NCBI GenBank assembly: GCA_023144075.1
Contig: JAGLGJ010000061.1
Span: forward strand, 1-6,656
DNA length: 6,656 bases
Direction: 5' to 3'
DNA from: Candidatus Bathyarchaeota archaeon
GTDB lineage: Archaea > Thermoproteota > Bathyarchaeia > 40CM-2-53-6 > RBG-13-38-9
Numbering within the stretch: position 1 is the first letter of the stretch; every line of letters begins with the position of its first letter. Positions 1 through 4,690 of the stretch are shown here, in pieces. The notes below the pieces were generated by a model that was not told where the DNA came from, did no database searches, and worked only from the letters and a program-made list of their open reading frames with translations. The position numbers and the translations under genes were made by a program.

Positions 1-1031
1 TGCTTTCTCACACAGGCAATAATGTAGCCATGGATTCTTTTGGCCCCATTTGTGACAACGCTCAAGGTATCGCTGAATTGACTTCTATGGATAAAGAATC
101 AACAAGTGTTCTAGAGGAACTGGATGCAGTTGGCAACACCACAAAGGCCATTACAAAAGGAATTGCTATTGCATCAGCAGTTATTGCATCAGTGAGCCTT
201 TTTGCGGCATTTGTTACCGATATCCAAGTTGTTGTAGACAATTTAGTTGAAGCAGGCTATACATTAGTAAATCCGCTTCTAAATGGTCTCCGAGTAAACA
301 TTCCAGCTGTATTCGTTGGTCTTCTCCTTGGAGCTGCTTTACCCTGGATATTTGCTGCTTTCAATATTAGAGCAGTTAGTCGTGCGGCAGGAAATATAAT
401 CGAGGAAGTTCGACGACAGTTCAAGATTCCAGGTATCATGGAAGGAACAAAAAAACCTGATTACGAACGAGTAGTTTCAATCTCTACTGATGCACCACAA
501 AAAGAATTGATAAGTTTGGCAGTTATTGCAGTGTCAGTACCTATTATGGTTGCAATTATATTCGGAGTTTTATTATCTCAGGGAGCAGTGCTAGCTAACC
601 TTCCACCAGAAGCTGCTAAATCCATTGGTTCTGGGGTTGAAGTACTAGGCGGATTTCAAGCTGGTATCATTGCTTCAGGACAATTGTTGGCTGTTTTCAT
701 GTCAAATGCAGGTGGAGCTTGGGATAATGCTAAGAAAAAGATTGAAGATGGATTCTATGGTGGCAAAGGGTCTGAGCAACATAAAGCAGCAGTGGTTTGC
801 GATACAGTAGGTGATCCACTCAAAGATACCTCTGGTCCAGCATTAAATCCTATGATTAAGGTGATTAATCTGGTGGCGCTTATTTTTGCGCCAGTCATAT
901 TGCAGTTCTCAGCTAGGCCAATTCTAATGACGCTAACGGGTTTCATACTTGTTTTGATACTCGCAATAGTAATTTGGCATGGAAAACGAGAAGGAGCTTT
1001 TACCAAAGCCAGCCTGAACTCAAAGCAATAG
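1..1031 (+). CDS. hppA: K+-independent membrane H+-translocating pyrophosphatase, C-terminal part (5' truncated by window edge)
   Basis: This integral membrane enzyme hydrolyses cytoplasmic pyrophosphate and pumps protons outward, conserving the energy of biosynthetic PPi. The reading frame is open from base 3, so the gene begins outside the window; the ATG at base 30 is internal (family-typical residues VAMDSFGPICDNAQGIAE span it). Counting from that Met, family motifs are GPICDN at 5-10, DAVGNTTKAITKG at 32-44, FMSNAGGAWDNAKK at 223-236 and DTVGDPLKDTSGPALNP at 258-274, the last two carrying the Asp/Lys/Asn residues that bind Mg-PPi. Hydrophobic helices lie near 42-63, 88-112, 160-184, 203-226, 278-297 and 298-317. 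Lys39 and Thr42 match the K+-independent subtype, where Lys replaces the Ala that binds K+ in K+-dependent enzymes. DNAQG replaces the commoner DNAGG. The stop is TAG. The function is secure; the transported ion is inferred from the subtype. Confidence 0.96.
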   Translation, partial: LSHTGNNVAMDSFGPICDNAQGIAELTSMDKESTSVLEELDAVGNTTKAITKGIAIASAVIASVSLFAAFVTDIQVVVDNLVEAGYTLVNPLLNGLRVNIPAVFVGLLLGAALPWIFAAFNIRAVSRAAGNIIEEVRRQFKIPGIMEGTKKPDYERVVSISTDAPQKELISLAVIAVSVPIMVAIIFGVLLSQGAVLANLPPEAAKSIGSGVEVLGGFQAGIIASGQLLAVFMSNAGGAWDNAKKKIEDGFYGGKGSEQHKAAVVCDTVGDPLKDTSGPALNPMIKVINLVALIFAPVILQFSARPILMTLTGFILVLILAIVIWHGKREGAFTKASLNSKQ

Positions 1032-1117
1032 ACAAAAAGTTTAAATTCTTATTTAGAGTTAAAAATATATTGCTTGAATCCTATCGCCATGTGATTATCC
1101 AAGTAAGATACAAATTC

Positions 1118-1127
1118 TTTAAGTAAA
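1118..1127 (+). promoter_or_regulatory. TATA-like box before the cysteine-rich gene
   Basis: The sequence tttaagtaaa is followed by an AT-rich stretch. Its centre lies about 24 bases before the TTG at 1145, the usual archaeal distance from TATA box to transcription start. The mRNA would then be leaderless, which agrees with the absence of a Shine-Dalgarno match before that TTG. The rest of 1032-1144 is AT-rich and holds no gene. Confidence 0.4.
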
Positions 1128-1144
1128 TTTTTAGTTGATCAAAC

Positions 1145-1432
1145 TTGTCAGTTGAATCTAAGAAATGTTTTCCCGGCTGCGAACTGTTTAGATGTGAACA
1201 AAGAGCACTGGTATTTCAAGGTAAAACATCCCACTGCAGATTTGCTGATGACGAATGCATACCCCAAAGCTGTAAATATACTAGGTGTGTCAAAGGAAGA
1301 TTTCTTCCAAATGGAACATGCGGTCTCAACATGAAAACCCGAGAACTAGACATTAGACCGGATGAATGCGTGGATCCCATGGAAATCCCCAGCAACTTAG
1401 CACACAAAATGAAGAATAGAAGACCCTATTGA
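1145..1432 (+). CDS. Small cysteine-rich protein, probable metal-binding, function unknown
   Basis: This 95-residue soluble protein has nine cysteines (positions 8, 12, 17, 31, 38, 43, 48, 59 and 75). The first eight are spaced C-x3-C-x4-C-x13-C-x6-C-x4-C-x4-C-x10-C, dense enough to suggest two metal (zinc or iron-sulphur) sites or several disulphides. There is no signal peptide or membrane segment, and the C-terminus is basic (KMKNRRPY). TTG at 1145 is the only start that keeps all the cysteines: an in-frame TGA lies at 1136-1138 and the first ATG codes for residue 63. No Shine-Dalgarno match precedes it, and a TATA-like box about 24 bases upstream suggests a leaderless mRNA. It lies downstream of the pyrophosphatase in the same direction, but 113 bases separate them. 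It resembles small cysteine-rich hypothetical proteins I associate with Thaumarchaeota, from memory only. I assign no function. Confidence 0.72.
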   Translation: MSVESKKCFPGCELFRCEQRALVFQGKTSHCRFADDECIPQSCKYTRCVKGRFLPNGTCGLNMKTRELDIRPDECVDPMEIPSNLAHKMKNRRPY

Positions 1433-1457
1433 GAGCTTCACAGTACCCAAAAGTCTG

Positions 1458-1478
1458 TTTATTTATTCATTTCTTTTA
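1458..1478 (+). terminator. T-rich stretch between convergent genes, possible terminator
   Basis: Right after the end of the cysteine-rich gene the + strand has clustered T runs (tttatttatt, then ttcttttag), typical of archaeal intrinsic termination. It overlaps the 3' end of the opposing dehydrogenase gene. No hairpin is evident. On the minus strand only a short CTTTTGG follows the dehydrogenase stop. Confidence 0.3.
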
Positions 1479-2352
1479 GAGACAGTCTTTGAATTATTGT
1501 GGCTACTGCAGAATGGTCTAGATCTTCAAAGCCTACAGCCTTGGCAGATTCATACATTTGGTGAGCTAAACTCGTCATGGGCAATGATGCGTTCATTTGT
1601 GACGCAAGACCCATAGCCAGTGTAAGATCTTTATGTTGAAGCCATACTTTGAATCCTGGTTCGAAATCATTTCTTATCATTTTAGGCAACTTTTGTTCTA
1701 ATGCCCATGAATTCCCTGCACTTGTCTTTAGGACTTCGTAGAGTTTCTTAAGATCGATACCGGTTTTTTTGGCTAGAACCAATCCCTCACTTATACCAAC
1801 GAGGTTGATTGCCACAAGCATGTTATTAATGAGCTTGAAAATTTGACCAGCACCAGTATTTCCAACGTGGTAGATATTTGTTCCAATAGCCTGAAGAACA
1901 TGTTTACACTCATCTACTTCATCATTAGGCCCTCCAACCATTATCGAGAGAGTTCCTTTTTCAGCTCCAATTGTTCCTCCACTCACCGGCGCATCAATGA
2001 AGGTGATACTTTTTTTATTGCATTCATTAGCAAGTTTTTTTGCTGCAGTGGGGTCTATTGTGCTTGCATCAATTATTATTCCTCCTTTCGGTAGACTATG
2101 AAGAAGACCACTTTCTCCTAGTACTACATTCTCAACCTCTTTCGATGATGGAAGAGACAATAATACAATTGCAGATGTGTTTCCTACATGTTTAGGAGAT
2201 TCAGCAGCTTTTGCTCCTAATTTCTCAAGAACTCTGATAGGCTCTTCGCGGATATCAAATACTGTAAGGTTAAATTTATTTTTCAGAAGATTTTTACCCA
2301 TTGATAGCCCCATAGCACCAAGGCCTATCAATCCAACATTATCATTTCTCAT
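1459..2352 (-). CDS. NAD-dependent beta-hydroxyacid dehydrogenase (3-hydroxyisobutyrate dehydrogenase family)
   Basis: This cytosolic oxidoreductase interconverts a beta-hydroxyacid and its semialdehyde. At 297 residues it is full family length. The N-terminal Rossmann domain begins GLIGLGAMGLSMGKNL (residues 7-22), with Asp33 at the end of beta-2, which favours NAD(H) over NADP(H). The substrate signature DAPVSGGTIGAEKGTL lies at 120-135 and the catalytic motif GAGQIFKLINN at 167-177, with Lys173 and Asn177. Lys241-Asp242 in QHKDLTLAM is the usual C-terminal cofactor/substrate motif. The ATG at 2352 is preceded by GGTGG about ten bases upstream and overlaps by one base (TAATG) the stop of the upstream zinc-finger frame, suggesting translational coupling. 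The substrate cannot be read from the sequence: hydroxyisobutyrate, tartronate-, malonate- and succinate-semialdehyde reductases share this fold. The last two would matter in a 3-hydroxypropionate/4-hydroxybutyrate organism, but that is speculation. Confidence 0.93.
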   Translation of the reverse strand: MRNDNVGLIGLGAMGLSMGKNLLKNKFNLTVFDIREEPIRVLEKLGAKAAESPKHVGNTSAIVLLSLPSSKEVENVVLGESGLLHSLPKGGIIIDASTIDPTAAKKLANECNKKSITFIDAPVSGGTIGAEKGTLSIMVGGPNDEVDECKHVLQAIGTNIYHVGNTGAGQIFKLINNMLVAINLVGISEGLVLAKKTGIDLKKLYEVLKTSAGNSWALEQKLPKMIRNDFEPGFKVWLQHKDLTLAMGLASQMNASLPMTSLAHQMYESAKAVGFEDLDHSAVATIIQRLSLKEMNK

Positions 2353-2539
2353 TAATCATCTACCACCATATCTTGAACTAGGTTTTTTTTCAACAATCCA
2401 GATACTCGTTCAGCCAGACCTTTGTGCTGTAACTCCCACGACATATGTTTATCATAACAATCTGAACCTATTTTTTTTGGCAATACCTGCAAGTTTTGAG
2501 GTTTTCGTAATTTCCTCTGCATTCTTCACAAGCAATCAT
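2352..2539 (-). CDS. Small AN1-like zinc-finger protein, reading frame interrupted at an A8 run (frameshift)
   Basis: From ATG at 2539, with GTGA six bases upstream, frame 0 reads 23 residues containing CEEC at 4-7 and CRYC at 17-20, then hits TAG (2470-2468) directly after CAA AAA AAA. A -1 slip in the A run (2478-2471) continues for 39 more codons: KKIGSDCYDKHMSWEL and on to an acidic VVDD end. The stop TAA at 2354-2352 overlaps the dehydrogenase ATG. The joined 62-residue product has C-x2-C-x9-C-x2-C-x4-(Gly25)-x2-C-x3-H spacing, like AN1/treble-clef zinc fingers; Gly25 occupies a usual cysteine position. Alternatives are a programmed -1 frameshift, a decaying gene, a homopolymer sequencing error, or a separate 56-residue ORF from ATG 2522 that lacks the paired cysteines. 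That this stretch is or was coding is fairly likely; intactness is open. Confidence 0.5.
2471..2478 (-). other. A8 slippery homopolymer followed at once by TAG
   Basis: On the minus strand the run reads CAA AAA AAA TAG in the frame set by the two CxxC motifs. It fits the A-AAA-AAA class of -1 slippery heptamers, and the stop codon directly after it would stall the ribosome. Only a weak potential hairpin (TGTT...AACA) is visible downstream. Confidence 0.45.
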
Positions 2540-2560
2540 TAATCTTCACTTTGATTATTT

Positions 2561-2570
2561 GTTTAATATG
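2561..2570 (-). promoter_or_regulatory. Possible TATA box before the zinc-finger gene
   Basis: The minus strand reads CATATTAAAC, centred about 26 bases before the ATG at 2539. It lies in the 71-base gap after trmI. In such AT-rich DNA the match may be fortuitous, and read-through from trmI is equally possible. Confidence 0.25.
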
Positions 2571-2610
2571 AATAGAAGTAAGGGTGTAATTAAGAGACTG
2601 CTGCTTTTAA

Positions 2611-3405
2611 TTATTCTTCTTGTTTTTTCGCTTTTCTAGCAAATGTCAAGTATCCAGTATGCCCAATCATGTGTGTTTCAGGCCTTGATTTTCCATCCTC
2701 AATGCGAATACGACGTAGTAAAAGCTCGATTGTTTCGATTGCTAGAAATCCTTCACTTTTCATAGTAGAAACAGCTTTTTCCACTTGATTAATAGTGGGA
2801 CTGAAGGAAGCCAGATTTGACCCATCTCCCAGCGATTTAAATGCATGCGGTATAACATTCCATGGGTCGCCTAAATCTAGAAATACCGCATCAACCCCAG
2901 ATTCTTCGAAACCATGTCGTGCATCTGAACATTTTATTGTTACATATTTCAGTAGGCCAACTTTGGAAAGATTCGATTTTGCGTTTTCCGAAAAATCTTT
3001 GTTCGCCTCATATGAGTAGACATGACCACCTGGTTTTACAATATTTGCAAGGGCAGCTGTAACAACTCCACTTCCTGTACCTGTTTCGATCACACGCATT
3101 CCCGGTTCTATTCCCAGTTTGAACAGAGTGAAACCGATGTCTTTGTCATAAAGTATCTGTGTTGGTCTTCTAAATGTCTGGATTTTATCATAAAATGAGG
3201 GTTTTAGAATGTACAACCTATGTCCAGTTGTCGTGACTACTGAATCTCCGAATTTTTTCCCGATTATTTCAGATGTTTTTATTATTCCCTTGTGAGTGTG
3301 AAATTCTTCTTTATCTAAAAGATGAATCAACCAGTTCCTTCTATTGTCAAGCCACAAGAGAACATACATTTCAATTGTTATCTTTTGATTCAAAAAATAT
3401 TTCAC
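2611..3405 (-). CDS. trmI: tRNA (adenine-N1)-methyltransferase, archaeal TrmI type (m1A57/58)
   Basis: This SAM-dependent enzyme methylates N1 of adenine 58 (and in some archaea 57) in the T-loop of tRNA, usually as a homotetramer. The N-terminal beta domain carries VLLWLDNRRN (15-24) and FHTHKG (35-40). The Rossmann methyltransferase domain has motif I VIETGTGSGVV (105-115), acidic Glu133 at the end of beta-2, Asp161 in KCSDARHG, and LDLGDPW (176-182), where the family usually has DLP-x-PW. FSPTINQVEK (201-210) is also typical. Total length, 264 residues, is normal. The GTG at 3405 was chosen because GTGAT lies three bases before it; ATG at 3369 (residue 13) has no ribosome binding site and would cut into the first strand. 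It begins 13 bases after the stop of the upstream membrane protein, so co-transcription is likely. The family assignment is strong; exact tRNA positions are inferred. Confidence 0.93.
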   Translation of the reverse strand: MKYFLNQKITIEMYVLLWLDNRRNWLIHLLDKEEFHTHKGIIKTSEIIGKKFGDSVVTTTGHRLYILKPSFYDKIQTFRRPTQILYDKDIGFTLFKLGIEPGMRVIETGTGSGVVTAALANIVKPGGHVYSYEANKDFSENAKSNLSKVGLLKYVTIKCSDARHGFEESGVDAVFLDLGDPWNVIPHAFKSLGDGSNLASFSPTINQVEKAVSTMKSEGFLAIETIELLLRRIRIEDGKSRPETHMIGHTGYLTFARKAKKQEE

Positions 3406-3418
3406 ACCATCACAGTGA

Positions 3419-3811
3419 TTACTTATTCATGATTTCATGGATCTCTTTAGCTATTGATTCTCCATTTGATCTTGACATAAAATGTAACACTAATGAGTCA
3501 TCATATTCAGAGGATGTTATCTTAATTGTTGAATATTTAGATCGAAGAATTGCAATGATAAGGCAGATTATGACTGGAATATTGATTAGATATATTATTG
3601 AAATGCCTTCAATGGAGATTCTCATCTTACCAAAAGAAAATAAAATTGATTGTGCCACTAATAAGAAAATTGAGAATACTAAAGGAGGAATAATGCTCTT
3701 CCCATATATTTCTACAGATTTAACATTTTTAAGATCAATATATATTTCTGAAATAAATGGTATTTTTGAAATAACAAGATTATCTTTTGAGATTCTGATC
3801 CTTGAATGCAT
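3419..3811 (-). CDS. Small membrane protein with two TM helices, possible split PH-like domain
   Basis: This 130-residue protein is not one I can name. Short strand-like segments at the N-terminus (NLVISKI, EIYIDLKNVKSVEIYG, residues 11-37) are followed by two hydrophobic helices near 41-60 and 70-89 joined by a short loop. After them come strand-like STIKITSSEYDDSLVLHFMS (94-113) and a C-terminal amphipathic helix NGESIAKEIHEIMNK. Strands plus a closing helix interrupted by a TM hairpin recall bacterial/archaeal PH-like membrane proteins; this is inference from pattern only. The start is well supported: ATG at 3811 with GAGGT six bases upstream and a TATA box about 60 bases upstream. The trmI start follows 13 bases after its stop. 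The residue composition (Ile, Ser, Lys) fits the AT-rich DNA. A longer open frame on the opposite strand here is judged to be a shadow. Confidence 0.8.
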   Translation of the reverse strand: MHSRIRISKDNLVISKIPFISEIYIDLKNVKSVEIYGKSIIPPLVFSIFLLVAQSILFSFGKMRISIEGISIIYLINIPVIICLIIAILRSKYSTIKITSSEYDDSLVLHFMSRSNGESIAKEIHEIMNK

Positions 3812-3817
3812 ATTAAG

Positions 3818-3822
3818 ACCTC
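3818..3822 (-). promoter_or_regulatory. Ribosome binding site GAGGT for the membrane protein
   Basis: The minus strand reads GAGGT with a six-base spacer to ATG 3811. It is the best Shine-Dalgarno match in the window, fixes this start codon and supports the minus strand as the coding one here. Confidence 0.7.
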
Positions 3823-3871
3823 TACGTCAAACAGCGCCTAAATAGTATCTATTTTCATTTTAGTGTAAAAC

Positions 3872-3879
3872 ATTTATAC
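3872..3879 (-). promoter_or_regulatory. TATA box GTATAAAT upstream of the membrane protein and trmI
   Basis: The minus strand has GTATAAAT inside the 91-base gap after the HAD phosphatase. A start about 26 bases downstream would give a leader of roughly 40 bases ending in the GAGGT ribosome binding site. It would drive the membrane protein, trmI and perhaps the genes beyond. Confidence 0.5.
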
Positions 3880-3902
3880 TGATATTTCTAGACCAAGTTT
3901 AA

Positions 3903-4565
3903 TCAAAATCGGGTATTAGCCTTTATTATCTTAAATACTTCCGTTAAATCCTCTCCTTTCACAATAAAGTCAGCAGCATTTTCAGCTTCCGTATGTTTCG
4001 GATTAAAAGCTATTTTAAGTCCTGCTTCTTGTGGTAAATCAAAAACATTATCACCTACAACAACTACTTCAGACATGGTTAAGGACATTGACTGAGCTAT
4101 GTCTTGAATTATCGATTTTTTATTATCGATAGAGACGTTTGTTTCGATCTCTCCAGTAATAACATCATTCGATATTTTGAGATCATTAGACATAACTACG
4201 TCCACATTCAGATCTTTCCCAACTTTTTCAGCAAGAAAAGAAATTCCAGCACTTACGATTCCTACTTTTATTCCAGCTTTCTTTAGTTGCCCAATAGTTT
4301 CTGTTGCCCCATCAAAATATTTTATCTCAGACGTTATTTGTAAGATCCTTTCTAGTTTTGTACCTCTCCATAGTGAGCAGTCTAATTTCGCCCATTCTTC
4401 ATAGCTTATCTCACCATTTTGATATTTTTGAGCATAATTCTTGGCCCATTTCCAAGTACCAAGTTTTGAATGAAGATGCTGCCATATATTGGGTGATCGC
4501 GTAATAGTACCATCAAGATCGAAAATAACTAATTTCACTATTGATTTTGAAATAATTTTTTTCAA
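3903..4565 (-). CDS. HAD-IB family phosphatase, SerB-like
   Basis: This haloacid-dehalogenase-fold phosphomonoesterase is cytosolic and 220 residues long. Motif I is FDLDGTIT (15-22) with nucleophile Asp16 and general acid/base Asp18; motif II is VSAGIS with Ser105; motif III is Lys149 or Lys150 in DNKKSI; motif IV is VVVGDNVFDLPQEAG with Asp172 and Asp176. The cap between motifs I and II is Trp-rich (W28, W38, W40, W58, W66). The body aligns with phosphoserine phosphatase (FDGATETIGQLKKAGIKVGIVSAG; AGLKIAF), but the SerB cap glutamate after motif I and the GDGAND signature (here GDNVFD) are not kept, so another substrate is possible. The TTG at 4565 is preceded by AAGGATGT, five bases away; GTG at 4538, starting MKLVIFDLDG, is an alternative. 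It follows the kinase gene after 125 bases. Catalytic competence is clear; the substrate is not. Confidence 0.88.
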   Translation of the reverse strand: MKKIISKSIVKLVIFDLDGTITRSPNIWQHLHSKLGTWKWAKNYAQKYQNGEISYEEWAKLDCSLWRGTKLERILQITSEIKYFDGATETIGQLKKAGIKVGIVSAGISFLAEKVGKDLNVDVVMSNDLKISNDVITGEIETNVSIDNKKSIIQDIAQSMSLTMSEVVVVGDNVFDLPQEAGLKIAFNPKHTEAENAADFIVKGEDLTEVFKIIKANTRF

Positions 4566-4690
4566 CTACTACATCCTTGATTATTCAATCTGAAATTAAA
4601 CCCTGGGAATAACTGCCTAATTGTTAAGGTTTCTCCCTTCTCAAAGACTAAGACATTCGATTTTGAAATCTCGTAGTCGACAAAATTCTT
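4566..4690 (-). other. Gap between kinase and phosphatase genes with an open frame after the kinase stop
   Basis: The kinase frame stays open for 42 codons after its TGA (4693-4691) and ends at a TGA that overlaps the TTG start of the phosphatase (TTGA). The stretch has no in-frame start early enough to be a gene of its own, and no strong TATA box. It may be chance, or a remnant of a longer kinase C-terminus. Confidence 0.25.

Noticed and set aside
2352..2522. Stand-alone 56-residue ORF from ATG 2522 in the -1 frame instead of a frameshifted gene
   Set aside because: Its first 15 residues lack the paired cysteines, which appear only in frame 0, and it has no clear ribosome binding site. It remains a fallback if the frameshift is not real.
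2177..2542. Open frame of 121 residues on the + strand
   Set aside because: It is antisense to the Rossmann domain of the dehydrogenase and to the zinc-finger gene, and shows no family features.
3273..3845. Open frame of 190 residues on the + strand
   Set aside because: It lies antisense to both the membrane protein (which has a TATA box, GAGGT and a sensible topology) and the start of trmI. Its own composition shows no domain and no ribosome binding site.
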